A stretch of DNA of 64,000 bases from Cynocephalus volans (taxonomy: Eukaryota > Chordata > Mammalia > Dermoptera > Cynocephalidae), in the NCBI RefSeq assembly GCF_027409185.1, contig NC_084468.1, forward strand, positions 47,493,001 to 47,557,000, written 5' to 3'. The notes beneath the pieces were generated by a model, which was not told where the DNA came from, made no database searches, and saw only the letters and a list, made by a program, of their open reading frames with translations. The position numbers were made by a program, and so were the translations under genes. This document shows positions 47,501 through 58,599 of this stretch, in pieces (position 1 is the stretch's first letter; every line of letters begins with the position of its first letter).

Positions 47501-50500
47501 TTTATCTAATTAAGAATTGTATTCTTTAGGTCTTAATTATGAAGACCACTTTCCTTTATATATAAGGTTATTTTTTTTAAGGTAATCCTCTGTCATTTTG
47601 TTCTGTTTATAAATTTAGTCTGTTAAGAAAGAAAATATTTTATCCAGATGTAATTTTACTACAAACTATAGCTCTGTAAACTGACTATTCTTCTGGCACT
47701 TATTCTTATGTTTATCCCTTTTTATCTTTATGTTGTTCTTTTCCAGTTGCTTCTGAAAGCAGAAAGTCAGTGCAGGGTTGTAGTACTGATGGGCTCAACT
47801 TCTGATCTTGGTCACTGTGAAAAAATCAAGGCGGCCTGTGGAAATTTTGGCATTCCATGTGAACTTCGAGTAACATCTGCCCATAAAGGACCAGATGAAA
47901 CTTTGAGGATTAAAGCTGAATATGAAGGTAAACTTCAGATAACTAGAGCATTTCAGGTACTTCTGATTTTGCAAAAAAAATTCTATATTTTAGACTAATA
48001 ATGCTGAAGAAGCTTTGCCACATTTCCAAAGCAAGAATAGGTGATATGCTAGGTTTTCATGATACCTCTAAACAGCTTAAGGTACTTTAAGAGCTTACAA
48101 AAGAAAGGAATAGGGAGAAAGAATTGAAAATGCAAACATGGAAGGATAGCAAAGACTAGAGTTATGAGAACCTCTGGCATCGTTACCTAATAAGAAGCGC
48201 CTCAAGCATTGGTTCTAATATGGTGCAATAGAAAATAACCCCACATCAGTTACAGGATCCTGAGGTTGAAACAGCAGATCTTCTTGGCTATCTTTAATGG
48301 CCAGCCTTTCCTGGGAGGCAGTTAAACATGAAATTAAGGAATAGTTTCATAGTATAGTACATAATAGAAATGATGAGATAGCATTGATCTAAAGTAACGG
48401 AGCCCTGGGTTCACAACCAAATATTTCTCAATTGGAAAAAAAGTTGATTGAGTATTCTGTCTAAAGGCAATTTCTCCAGGAGTGTAGTTATGAAATTTTG
48501 CAGGGTAGGAGATGGGGGAAGGATCTCAGGCCCCTTTAGTAAGCTAATGAAAGCTAGAACTCTGAAAAAATTCCAATATGTAAAGTTTTGGATTCTAGGT
48601 TAGGAATCTCAGCTTTAGAAAACAAAGGGATAATTTATAAATTTATCACAGAATAAAATGCTTAAGAGAGAAGTTAAAAAATGTATTGAGAGGTCTTTAA
48701 AAATCTGGGTACTATATTATTAAATTTGTCTTCCATTCTTGTTTCAAGATGTGCCCTTAAACCTCTCATCTCTAATAACTACAGCAGAAAGACACCTGTT
48801 CAGTGTTTATCATTCCTCATTTCAGTGAGCCTAAACAGCAATAGAAGAGGCCTATGAGCCATTGCCTTACTAACATACTGACAGCCCCTTTAAACTTGAT
48901 CTAAAAGATGACCCAAGCTATTCTACCTGCTTTATTACTTGACTTACAGTAAGTGACAGTGAACCTTGTATTTTGAATGTGTGTGTAATAATGTCTTGTT
49001 TATGCTTTTTCCAGAGAAGACAACTCAAGGAACTAAGACATATAGGCTTTTTATTATTTTTAGCCTATCTTTAAATCTCTTTTAAATGTTTAACATAATT
49101 ATAAATATAAAAATATAATTGTTTATTTCCCTAGGGGATGGCATTCCTACTGTATTTGTGGCAGTGGCAGGCAGAAGCAATGGCTTGGGACCAGTGATGT
49201 CAGGTAACACTGCATATCCAGTTATCAGCTGTCCTCCCCTCACAGCGGACTGGGGAGCTCAGGATGTGTGGTCTTCTCTTCGACTACCCAGTGGTAAGAT
49301 ACATTTTATTTTTTTAACTTATTTATTACAAAACTTTCAAACATGCACAACAGCAGAGAAAATAGCATAATGAAATCTCGTATGTCCTTTACCCAGCTTC
49401 AGCAATTAAGAGCTTGTTGCATCTATAGCCCCCTCCTGTTAGATTATTTTAAAGCAGATCTTAGACATTAGAGTATTTTATAGTTAAATATTTACATGTA
49501 CATCACTAAGTGATAAGGACTCTAGTTTTTATTTTATTTTATTTTTTATTAGCATATTCATTATTACAAATCATGCTTATCTTTATGCCTCTTATCCAAT
49601 CTCTCTCCCCCTCCCCCCTCTGATAACCATAGATTTCTTCTCTCCTTCTGATAGATTAACTGTTTCTTTTTTTTTTTGTCTTTTTGTGACCGGTAAGGGG
49701 ATCTCAACCCTTGGCGTGGTTTTGCCTGCACCGCGCTCAGCCAGTGAGCGCACCGGCCATTCCTATATAGGATCCGAACCCGTGGCGGGAGCGCCGCTGA
49801 CGCTCCCAAGCGCTGCACTCTCCCGAGTGCGCCACGAGGCCGGCCCCTAGATTAACTGTTTCTCTGTTGATTTGTTGCCTAGATGATCTGTTTAGTGCTG
49901 AGAGAGGTGTGTTCAGGTCCCCCACTATTATTGTATAGCAGATGATTCTTCTGTTTCTCTGGAGTGCTTTGTGGAGAGAGAGGACCTCTTCTTTTTTTCC
50001 TTTTTTTTTTGGTCTCTGCTGGTGACTCCTATGTCAGTGCAGTTGAGTGGCATGCCATCTGCATGGTGGCTGTGACCACTGCTATAGTGACTAGCTGCTT
50101 TTGCAGAAACCGTGGCAATTGTGGCTGTGGTGAGCTACCTGCATGGAAATGGTGTTTCTGGTGTGCTCTTTACCTGGTTGCAGCTGGGTTCAGCTTCCCC
50201 CAGCTTCATGCCTCAGGACCCCAATGGGGCCCCAGGGTGGTGGCAGCACTGGTGGTTCTTTATGAACCCAAGTTAACCTGATGCAGGATACCCTATATAA
50301 GAAAAGTTGAGGAAGAAAATCAAGGACTGTAGTTTTTAAATCATAATTGTGATACTTTATTCATACCTAAGAAAAATTTTTAGTAATTTCTTAAAATCAT
50401 CTAATTTCCAGTTGATGTTCAAGTTTATCCAACTGTCTCATCTGTTTTTTCAATTGGTTGTTTCAAATCAGGATCCAGCACAGGCCGTATACTGCATTTT

Positions 50501-52161
50501 GTTCATATGTCTTTTCTCATCTATAACAATTCACCCTCCTTTTTTTCCTTTCATTTTTTCTGTAGAAGTTTCCACATTTTGGATTTGGCTGTTTATAATC
50601 ATGCTCTTCCCTCTCCCACATTTTCTATAAACTGGTGGTGAGATCTGTAGTAAGATCAAGTTCAGATCTTTTTTCCCTCAAGAATACATCGTTCATGGTA
50701 TTGAGGTTTTTAAAGTGAGTGTGATTGATTATGTTGCTTCTGTAGAGAAAATAAAATTTTATTTCTAAAAATTGGGAGTCAAAATAAATAACATAAAACA
50801 AAGTCTTATCTATTGGCTTGATGGAGCTAGAGCTCAGAATAACAATATTGTGGTTCATTCATCATAGTTCAAGATATGATCTGATCTTCTGCAAGTTCAG
50901 AGAGTTGCTATTGTTTCATTCAGAGTCGATTTGTTTGTTACTAAAACTGCAAACTTTTTTTGATATGTAGCAAGTACTTTAAAGTACTTGAGCCCTCCAA
51001 CTTGGTCCAGAATGAACTGGCTTCTCTCTAGGCCTACTGTACTGCTATTCTCTTAGGATCTCTCTTTACTGTCATTTTTGAGATTTATTTTGCCTTACTC
51101 TAATCTTAGGTCTTGTGTTTCCTAGGTCCCATGTTTTCCCCTTTCTTGCTTTACTTATTTTGTTGGAGCACATTCTTTGTTACTTTCCTGAGGAAAGAGT
51201 ACAAATGGTGAACTTTGAGACTTTGTGTATCTAAAATGTTTTTATTGAAGCCCCACACTTATTCCTAATAAGTTTTATGCCTAATAGTTTAGGAATAAAA
51301 TTCTAAGAATATTGGTGAAATGGAGCTTTTGTAGCTATAAGCCAGTTAGTCCTTGATTCTAATGACACTAGACATAATAGTGCCACCTCAAGAAACTCTG
51401 CCGGAACAGACATGTGGCCCACAAGGACATCATTTTTCTTATTCTACTGTCTTTTAGATCTTATTACTATTGCATTTATTTATAACCTGACATTTTCTTA
51501 AAATTATTTTTTGGATTGGATTATTTTTACTGCTTAAAAATGTTAAAATAATTTAAGTTCAGAAACAAAAAATTAGCTAGAAAATTATCAAAACAGTTAA
51601 CATACCTTGAGTTTGTCTAAGAACAGTTGCTTCTGCCCACTTAATTTGTCCCTTGTTTTATTTCTGTTGCCTTTCATCAGGGATTTAAAAGGATAATAGT
51701 TGTGAAAAGGACTTTGAAAAATGTGTATATTTCTTTGCCAAGTGGATTCAATGAGAAGGGTGATAGACAATGTATATGAAATATCTGTTTATGGCAGATA
51801 AATACTAATTTTCCTCTTATAATCACTTTACCAGTACAGCTGTACAGAAACTCCTTTCACAGGTCTTACTTCAGACAAGGATAATACAGTAGCTTTTTAT
51901 TGTCTGTCTCTGAATATAAAATAGTTTGTGAAGTTGTATTGTCATTATTAATTGACAGCTCAAGTTTTCTGTCTTTTCCTTTCTGAACTAATAGGTCTCG
52001 GCTGTTCGACCATACTTTCTCCAGAAGGATCAGCTCAGTTTGCTGCTCAGATATTTGGATTAAACAACCATTTGGTATGGGCCAGACTGCGAGCAAGCAT
52101 ATTGAACACATGGATTTCCCTGAAGCAGGCTGACAAGAAAATCAGAGAATGTAATTTATGA
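35499..52161 (+). CDS. PAICS: PAICS, SAICAR synthetase / AIR carboxylase
   Basis: Bifunctional cytosolic purine enzyme. The C-terminal PurE-type domain carboxylates AIR to CAIR, and the N-terminal PurC-type domain joins CAIR and aspartate to SAICAR. Coding exons: 35499-35514, 39089-39286, 44115-44293, 45472-45651, 45751-45864, 46681-46764, 47747-47927, 49135-49293, 51995-52161. They sum to 1278 bases: 425 residues plus TGA, the usual vertebrate length. SAICAR-synthetase signatures are GKTKEVYE and [11 protein letters not shown] in exon 2. The carboxylase domain shows [16 protein letters not shown] (residues 268-283), [10 protein letters not shown] in exon 7, and [18 protein letters not shown] in exon 8. 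All donors and acceptors are GT/AG and every phase agrees, so the gene looks functional. Differences from the human protein as I recall it include Lys149 to Glu and Pro182 to Arg. Confidence 0.98.
35608..35613. promoter_or_regulatory. E-box CACGTG, PAICS intron 1
   Basis: Perfect CACGTG about 95 bases into PAICS intron 1, in CpG-rich sequence. Confidence 0.55.
35696..35701. promoter_or_regulatory. E-box CACGTG, PAICS intron 1
   Basis: Second intronic CACGTG, 88 bases after the previous one. Confidence 0.55.
35857..35864 (+). promoter_or_regulatory. ETS-type motif CCGGAAGT
   Basis: CCGGAAGT at the downstream edge of the CpG-rich block in PAICS intron 1 matches the GABPA/ELK core motif. Motif match only. 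Confidence 0.35.
35898..35903. promoter_or_regulatory. E-box within TCACGTGA palindrome
   Basis: The CACGTG sits inside the 8-base palindrome TCACGTGA, the form preferred by USF and TFE/MITF factors, about 390 bases into PAICS intron 1. Confidence 0.5.
36909..36914. promoter_or_regulatory. E-box CACGTG, PAICS intron 1 (distal)
   Basis: CACGTG at the outer edge of the cluster, 1.4 kb into intron 1, in less CpG-rich sequence. It could be coincidental. Confidence 0.3.
36920..39088. other. PAICS intron 1, distal
   Basis: A hAT fossil at 37310-37630 and otherwise unremarkable AT-rich intron. Confidence 0.6.
37310..37630. mobile_element. hAT-type DNA transposon fossil
   Basis: GTGCTGGCTAATAGAAATAT at left and CATATGTGGCTAGCGG...ACAGCACAG at right are the ends of a known mammalian hAT-type non-autonomous element. 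PAICS intron 1. Confidence 0.6.
39089..39286 (+). CDS. PAICS: PAICS coding exon 2
   Basis: 198 bases after ttccacag|, residues 6-71, starting [20 protein letters not shown]. Holds the nucleotide-binding start of the SAICAR synthetase domain. Confidence 0.97.
40797..41170. mobile_element. Tigger-type DNA transposon
   Basis: Ends GTAGTCATGTGCCACATATC and AAGTGACACATGACTGTAC are inverted copies. A small palindromic MITE interrupts it at 40948-41028. Confidence 0.7.
40948..41028. mobile_element. Palindromic mariner-like MITE
   Basis: About 80 bases forming a near-perfect hairpin: TTCAAAAAGTTCATGGAAAA pairs with TTTTCCATGAACTTTCTGAA. TA dinucleotides flank it, as for mariner insertions; the ends resemble Hsmar2-type termini. 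Confidence 0.6.
42530..42690 (-). repeat. MIR SINE fragment
   Basis: Reverse-oriented MIR phrases (ACTTCTTTGAGCCTCTGC ... ATACCTACCTTAG). Similar weak MIR pieces lie near 38790-38940, 56480-56600, 57120-57200 and 59460-59520. Confidence 0.55.
43035..43475 (+). mobile_element. L1 3'-region fragment in PAICS intron 2
   Basis: Same L1M-type segment: TTTGTTTATCCATTCATCTG then GTGGAATTGCTGGATCGTGA. Confidence 0.6.
44115..44293 (+). CDS. PAICS: PAICS coding exon 3
   Basis: 179 bases, [18 protein letters not shown] to PPKVEMFFK. The frame stays open for 45 codons past the donor into the intron, but that tail is not conserved PAICS sequence. Confidence 0.97.
44430..45470. other. PAICS intron 3, GC-richer block
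   Basis: 44650-45280 is noticeably GC-richer than its flanks and may be an old repeat, but I could not assign it. No conserved coding sequence. Confidence 0.4.
45472..45651 (+). CDS. PAICS: PAICS coding exon 4
   Basis: 180 bases, phase 0 at both ends, [18 protein letters not shown] to CTLVDMK. Arg182 (LRQN) replaces the human Pro. Confidence 0.97.
45751..45864 (+). CDS. PAICS: PAICS coding exon 5
   Basis: 114 bases, [19 protein letters not shown] to QQKDKQ. Includes the conserved [18 protein letters not shown] stretch of SAICAR synthetase. Confidence 0.97.
46304..46477 (-). repeat. tRNA-Ile SINE dimer in PAICS intron 5
   Basis: Reverse-oriented dimer with a poly(T) head, flanked by gaaaactctt. 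Confidence 0.88.
46681..46764 (+). CDS. PAICS: PAICS coding exon 6
   Basis: 84 bases, [19 protein letters not shown] then FEWVAERVE; the link between the two catalytic domains. Acceptor ttttctag|, donor GTAGAG|gtaagc. Confidence 0.95.
47370..47428 (-). repeat. tRNA-Ile SINE fragment
   Basis: Short reverse fragment with ggatccgagcccttgaccct after a T-run. Confidence 0.6.
47747..47927 (+). CDS. PAICS: PAICS coding exon 7
   Basis: 181 bases, [20 protein letters not shown] to IKAEYEG. Start of the AIR carboxylase domain. Confidence 0.97.
47930..49134. other. PAICS intron 7
   Basis: No recognisable element; AT-rich intronic sequence. Confidence 0.55.
49135..49293 (+). CDS. PAICS: PAICS coding exon 8
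   Basis: 159 bases, [19 protein letters not shown] to SSLRLPSG. Carries the glycine-rich core of the carboxylase domain. Confidence 0.97.
49667..49847 (-). repeat. tRNA-Ile SINE dimer in PAICS intron 8
   Basis: Reverse dimer flanked by a perfect 15-base direct repeat tagattaactgtttc (49652-49666 and 49848-49862). Perfect duplication and intact boxes suggest a young insertion. Confidence 0.9.
49863..50290 (-). mobile_element. L1 fragment, antisense, in PAICS intron 8
   Basis: GTTCAGGTCCCCCACTATTA is the antisense of a conserved L1 ORF2 segment. The GC-richer part after 50000 is less clear. Confidence 0.4.
50300..51990. other. PAICS intron 8, distal part
   Basis: No coding or mobile element recognised with confidence. 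Confidence 0.5.
51995..52161 (+). CDS. PAICS: PAICS coding exon 9 and stop
   Basis: 167 bases, [19 protein letters not shown] to KKIRECNL, stop TGA at 52159-52161. Confidence 0.97.
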
Positions 52162-52310
52162 GAAGGAACATTATTGCATTTTTTAGGAGGAAAACATTAT
52201 TGCATTTTTAGGAGGAAAATTTCTAGCTTAGCTGCAAAAAAAAAAAAAACACAGATGAAAAGTTGATTTTAAATCAGTCAGAGAAAATGAATAAAATTAG
52301 TGAATAAATG
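52162..52310 (+). other. PAICS proximal 3' UTR with two poly(A) signals
   Basis: AATAAA hexamers at 52290-52295 and 52303-52308 offer a short 3' end. A 25-base unit (acattattgcattttttagg...) is repeated in tandem at about 52168-52220. A more distal end further down cannot be excluded. Confidence 0.5.
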
Positions 52311-52319
52311 CCTCCTTAA

Positions 52320-54570
52320 GTTCATGGATTAGAAGAATATCTGTTCATATTTATTAGTATTTCTTTTTCTTGTTTTTTTCTTTTTTTTTTTTAAGACTAG
52401 TCGAGTTAATATTTCTTTATAGGTAGTGAGATCACTACTATAACATTTTAAAAAATCTCTCACCCATTATATGGTCATTGTTAGGTGGGTAATGTAATCA
52501 TATATATTTCATAAATGCTAGAGTACTAGACCTTCTATGTCTTAACCCATAAGTTTTAGAAAGTTAAAATGATTGTATCTTAAAAAGGTGGGAAGTGCAA
52601 TACAGTCTTTCACTTTATGGTCTTTACAAAATTCTAAGGGCATGGTTTTTTATTTGTAGTCAGTATCCCAGAAGATGATGTGAGTTTACATGTATCTCTA
52701 GCTATAAATATGTTTTATTTGATTTGGTTTTTTAAGAAAAATTGAGATTGGTGCCAGGGGCAGGAGAGACACATGAAATGAGATGAATGGGCACTGTGGA
52801 AGCCATGGAAAAGAGACTTTTCTGACACCTCTGATGCTTGTCTGGGAAATTTCCCATGGTAAAACGTAGAGTCACTTTTGCATCCCAAATGAAAGATTTA
52901 GTAAATCTTCCTTGGCTGTGTAACTTGGTATGGTGGGTGCCTCTGTGGATCATAAACTTCTTTTTAATCCTGATAAGACATTTTAGCCACACCCAACAAT
53001 CACCCACCTACCATCATTTTTAGAAATTGGAATCTCCCAGATAATAACCATAATTAGTTTCTTTCTTGTGATATTATAAGTCTACAGTGGAACTAGAAAG
53101 ATTCACTTCTATAGGAGCAGTTGTTACTGAGAGATCAAATATGTTTTTGAATCTTAATATAGCTAAGCCATGATTTGGTCCGAATTGATCCCATTGCAAT
53201 GTTTTCCTTTGCTGTATTCGTCAAGTGCATATTAAGCACATTGAGTCCCCTTACTAACCTCTCTATTTTCTTCTTTTGATCTCTTTCTCTGCTGGTTCGT
53301 TCCTCTCTGTCTTAAGCTCTCCTTCAAAGGAGGATGTATTTCTCACATATACCATCACTAGCTTGCATTTTCTTCCACCTCCCAAAACCAATACCAATTA
53401 CTATGCCAGTTTATATAAGAACATGCAAAATCTAGGAAGGGTGAAGTCATAAAATAAAAGTTCTTTATATAAATTTAACATTATTTCACTACACTATTTC
53501 CTTTTTCTCTTTCTTTAAGCATCAATGAAATCGTTATAGTTCCTCTTCAATCCATAAGCCAGTATTTGGAAACCACTGTGTTATATTATACTGCCCTGAG
53601 AATGTTATAGATCACTAAACTTTAGTCTGGTGTCCATGAACCTCTTAAACTTTTATGTAAAATTTTACATATATGTTCATTTTTATGAGAAGGGGGCAAT
53701 CATAGTTTTTATGAAAGGCATTTGTGTCTCCCAAAATGTTAAGAACCTCTGTTACAGATAAAATCTTGACAAGATCCTTGCTACTGGCTTACATTGTCTA
53801 TACTTTCTCACCTCTCACCTGTTAACAATCTGCCATCTCTTATCACTCTCACCTGATCTCTGTAGGGTATAATTTACCTAACCACTCCTTCCTTGGACTA
53901 AACACCAAGATATTTCACTTTAATGTTGGTCATTTCTCTTCTCTTTTTCCCTCAAGTATTGGTGTTCCCTACTTTGTCTCTCCCTTGTTTACTAATACTG
54001 ATTGGATGATCTTATTAACTCCTTCAGCTAAAACTAGCCATACCGACTCCCAGGTCTGTGCTCTAGACTTGTATTTTCAACTGTTTGTTTCTTTCTGTCT
54101 GTCCCATGGGCACCCCCATAGAAACAAGAATGCTGTAAACTTAATTCATGTTCCACCAAGCCTGTATCTCCCTACTACACTCACTGAACCGTCAGGAGCT
54201 TGATTTCATTCTTGTTTTTCTCTGACCATTTACATCTAACTCATCACCAAGTTATGTCAGTTTTAATTTCTCTTTAACCCTTGAGTTAACCCTGCTTTCT
54301 CATTTTCTCTCTACAGAGCCTCAAATGAGGGTCAGATTCAACATTAGCCTTACCTAGAAGGTCTTCATTCTCAACTCAGCCTTTTTCAAGTTGATTGCCC
54401 AAGGCATTCTAACATAAACTCCTATCTCTTTTGCAAAATAGATCCCTTAGAAAATATGAATTGCTGTTGGACCCTCTCCCTAGAAAGTTGCACACTCAAA
54501 ATTTACTAAGATTCCATTGGTTCTTGAGTTCCCTTGAAATCTATCCATGATGTGTAGGTTAAGAATTGCT
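52320..54570. other. PAICS downstream flank / possible long 3' UTR
   Basis: AT-rich, with an ATAAAATAAAAG near 53450 that could serve a distal poly(A) site. No gene seen. Confidence 0.45.
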
Positions 54571-54577
54571 GATGATG

Positions 54578-54766
54578 GAAAGCGTGGTGCTGATAACACA
54601 AGATCAAGCATTCAGATCCCTGTACCAGCCAGCTACCAAAAAAAAAAAAAAATTCTGATGAGAGCTGGCTGGTTAGCTCAGTTGGTAAGAGTGTGGTGCT
54701 GACAACAACCAAAATCAAGGGTTTGGATCCCAGTACCATCTAGCCACCAAAAAAAAACAAAAAAAG
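54578..54766 (+). repeat. Two adjacent tRNA-Ile SINE monomers
   Basis: A 5'-truncated monomer with A-tail (54578-54651) is followed by a full monomer with A-tail (54663-54766). Each has its own tail, unlike the fused dimers. Confidence 0.8.
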
Positions 54767-55453
54767 GAAAGAATCACTTTTGTGACCTATCAAGGGAGCT
54801 GACTTTCATGATATTTGGACTGCCACACGTATGTACCTTTAGTTCTTTGAAGAGCCTCATTTTTATCACTAAAATCTATTTGTTAGAGCTTCATCTTCAC
54901 TGTTTTTGTGAAACTTTCTGTAACCATGATGGCTACAAGTAATACTTTCTCTGTTGGACTGTAAGCTCCAGCATAAGAGAAGATATAATTTCACACATTA
55001 TTTCTCTCACACTGTATTGTGCCTAGCTGTCTGCCAGCGATGGGAGAGTTGGAAAACTCATGTACTACTTAATTTTCTATCTTATGCTAGTTTGCAAGAA
55101 CAAAAAGATTTATGAGAATTTAGCATCCTTAAACTTAGGCTTCATGGTCTCTGAATAATCACTGGCTGCTATTTCAGTTCTTTTACCCTTACCTAGCAAA
55201 GATTTCTTTGCAGTGCGTGAAAAGACTTAGGCACTGATTTAGACTAGTGGATAAGGCTGACCATTATTAATGATCATTATCAATTTCACCATTAGTCTTT
55301 TATAGTGCATATATCCTCAGTAGTATAGTTCATCAGTGCTAGAGTAAATATTTGTATATCTACAATTTTGGTAAAAGTAACAAACTTACCAGTTTGCCAT
55401 CTTTGGGTGTTGATACTTTCTGTGGGCCTATAGGTGAATAGAAATGTTAAAAA

Positions 55454-55750
55454 GCCGGGCACAGTGGTGCATGCCTGTAATCCCAGCTGCTCGGGAGGCT
55501 GAGGCAGGAGGATTGCTTGAGCCCAGGAGTTCTGGTCTGTAGTGTGCTGTGCTCTTAAGTTCATCAGTATGGTGACCTCTTGGTAGAGGGGCACCAGATT
55601 GCCATGAGGAGGGGTGAAACAGCCCAGATTGGAAACAGCAGTTCAGTATTCCTGTGCTGATCAGCAATGGAATTGAGCCTGCAAATAGCTACTGCACTTC
55701 AGCCTGGGCAACTTAGTGAGACCCTGTCTCTAAATAAATAAATAAATATT
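55454..55750 (+). pseudogene. 7SL RNA (RN7SL) pseudogene
   Basis: Begins GCCGGGCACAGTGGTGCATG and ends GACCCTGTCTCT before an (AAAT)n tail. Between these it keeps the 7SL-specific S domain (ATGGTGACCTCTTGGTAGAGG; GTGCTGATCAGCAATGG), which Alu and B1 lack. About 20 bases are missing near the first central hairpin (around 55550). It is a retrocopy of the SRP RNA and unlikely to be a functional 7SL gene. Confidence 0.88.
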
Positions 55751-56736
55751 GAAAAAATTGTCCAAATAATGCAGTTTATAAACTTTATATCATACAGAGA
55801 GACATACTTAGAATTGCTTTTGCTTTGGTGCTTTCTGAAATTTAAGCACTTCAACCAAATAAAAGATCAAGATAAGTTCCATTGTAAAGCTTTGTTCATT
55901 ATCCATTGTGCAATACGTGTTTTACCTGGTTTTATTCTAGGCCCTAGGAAAGAGCACTGAAGAGAGCCAAGGCTCCCACCCTCACAAAACTTGCATTTTA
56001 GTGGGAAGGACAAACCGTAAAAAGGTAAATAGGATAAATTCAGGGAAGGATAAGTGCATCTGAAGAATAAGGTGAGTGGACAGTGATGGATATAAGAGAA
56101 AGGTTTTTGAGGAGAGCACAGCAGTGATGTAAAAGAGCAAGCCATGCAAAGATTAGAGAAATAGCTTTCCAGACTAAGGAACGGGAAGTAAAACTGAGTT
56201 TAGCCTCTTGAGGACCTGGAAATATGATTATTGCTGGAGCTGTGTGGGCAAGGGTGAGAGTGGAAGATGATAATGTGAACAAAGGTTAGATCACTGAGGG
56301 CCTGTAGGCCACGATGAAGTGTGAAAAACTATTGCAAAATTTGAGCAGAGGCATGACTTAGCATGTTTAAAAGTTTTCTCTGGCTATTGTATGGACAAGA
56401 GGAGAAGCAAAGAGATAGGTTAAAAGGCTGTTGTAGTCCAGGTGAGGGATGATGTGGCCTTCAAGTCAACATTTTTTGTGCCTCAATGTCATCATTTGTA
56501 AAATGGGACTGATACCACCTGCTTCATACAGTGGTTATGAGAGTTAAATGAGTCAGTCAGTACATGTTAAGCATATCCTGGCACATGAACATGTTATGTA
56601 ATATCTGTTTATCAGACTGGACAGAGGATGATATGAGTGGAATTAATTCACCATGAAAATTACCTTGGATTCAATATTTGCATTAGTTGATTTAAGTTTT
56701 TAAAATATGAAAAAAGGGCAGAGTCAGCATAATGTG

Positions 56737-56909
56737 ATTTTTTTTTTTTTTTTTTAAAGATGACCGGTAAGGGGATCTTAACCCTTGACTTGGTGTAGTC
56801 AGCACACGCTCTCCCAAGTGAGCTAACCGGCTATCCCTATGTAGGGATCCGAACCTGTGGCGTTGGTGTTATCAGCACCACACACTGCCAAGTGAGCCAT
56901 GGGCTGGCC
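56737..56909 (-). repeat. tRNA-Ile SINE dimer
   Basis: Reverse dimer with a 17-T head. Flanking gcataatgtgattt / gcataatatgattt is the target duplication with one mismatch. Confidence 0.87.
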
Positions 56910-57296
56910 CTGCATAATATGATTTAAATAAACCACAATGTACCATGGAGCATACAGTCTCTGCCTGCCATTTTCAGCCCAGGTCCTTAGAAAATCATTA
57001 AAAATGCTTACTTTTAATCGTGTTTTTGTATTCAACTTCTCACAATCCCAAATACTTGGGTGTTAATCTCACATTGTGGTACAGTGAAAATAGCAGTGGA
57101 ATGAAAATCAAAATATTTCCTTGAGCACCTCACTCTTGAGCTTCAGTTCTCATTTGTAAAGTGGGGCTAAATAATTTCTTCTTCGTGCCTCATAGAGTTG
57201 ACAAAATGACAAGATAACAAGATACTGTACATGGAAGCATCCCAGAAATCATAAATAGTTAAATCCAGTAATGTAAAAATAAATTTTTGATTACCT

Positions 57297-57980
57297 ATGT
57301 GATGGCTAACTAGGTCAACTTGTCTGGGCTAAGGGATGCCCATATAACTTGTAAAACATTATTTCTGGGTGTATTTGTGAGGGTGTTTCTGGAAGAGATT
57401 AGCATTTGTATCAGACTGAGTAAAGATTGTCCTCACTAATGTGGGTGGGTATCACCCAATCCATTGAGGGTCTGAATAGAAGAAAAAAGAAATTTAAAAA
57501 AAAAAAAAAAAGGCTGAATTTGCTCTGTACTTGAGCTGGGACCTCCATCCTCTGCCCTTAGACATCAGTGCTCCTGTCTCCTGTCTCATGTATTTGAATT
57601 GGGACTTTCACCATTATCTCCCCTGGTTCTCAGGCCTCAGGTTTAGACTGGAACTACACCACTGGATTTCCTGAGCCTCCAGCTTGTAGAAAGAAGTTAG
57701 ATCATGGGACTTCTCAGCCTCCATAATCACTGAGCCAATACGTCATAATAAATATATAGTCATGCACTGCATGATATTTCAATCAACAGACCACGTACAT
57801 GATGGTGGTAAGACCCAATAGGCTATATATAGCCTAGGTGTGTAGTGCCAAGGACACGCTAGTATGTTTGCACAATGACAAAACGGCTGAACAATACATT
57901 TCTCAGAACGTATCCTTGTTAAGTGACACATGACTGTATATCCTGTGGGTTCTGTTTCTCTAGAGAACCCTGACTCATAA
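57297..57980 (+). mobile_element. Ancient interspersed repeat split by a Tigger copy
   Basis: An old repeat (GTCAACTTGTCTGGGC ... AGAACCCTGACTCATA) spans 57297-57757 and resumes at about 57938. The Tigger copy between them is bounded by TATA on both sides. Confidence 0.55.
57757..57938. mobile_element. Tigger-type DNA transposon, nested
   Basis: GTCATGCACTGCATGATATT at the left is the inverted counterpart of AAGTGACACATGACTG at the right. TA target duplication. Confidence 0.65.
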
Positions 57981-58194
57981 AACGGACTATATATGTACAA
58001 GATACTGGGAATTCATGATAAGCAAGATTCAACTGCCTTCAGTAAGTTTTGGAGTGTTTCAGGGGCACACAATTTAAAAACACTGTATTAAGAATTCATA
58101 TGGAATAAGGATAGGATATTGTCTAATCTCTAAAGAAAAAGTGTACACTGTGAATGAATGTGACACCAGATATATGCTTTAAAAGATCACTCTT

Positions 58195-58330
58195 TTTTCC
58201 CATCATGTGAGGACACAGAAGGTGCCATCTATGAATTGTAGAGCGGGTCCTCCCCAGACACTGAATCTATTGGCGACTTGGTCTTGGAATTCCCAGCCTC
58301 CAAATGTGAGAAATAAGTTTATGTTGTTTA
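58195..58330 (+). mobile_element. MaLR (MST-type) LTR fragment
   Basis: CATGTGAGGACACAGAAGGTGCCATC through ACACTGAATCTATTGG to GTGAGAAATAAG is the 3' part of an MST-type LTR. Confidence 0.7.
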
Positions 58331-58599
58331 TGGAAAAAAAAAAGAAAAAGATCACTCTAGTCCGGAAGACTCCTGTTTCAAAAATGGCAGATTAAATTCA
58401 TATATATATATCCTGTTTGCTACAAACTTCATTAAAATGACAGAAGAAATAGAAGCATAGGAATCCATAGCACAGGAGTTTTGAGGAATTTCTAGAAGCT
58501 ACAAAGTATATGGGATCAGACTGATACAGAAACTATATAAAGTCAATGTTCTAAAAAGTTAGAAAAGCACTACTAAGGCAGTGGTTCTTTGGTTTGCGA

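Noticed and set aside
55454..55750. Alu element
   Set aside because: The first 50 and last 40 bases look like Alu, but the middle contains the 7SL S domain, which Alu lacks.
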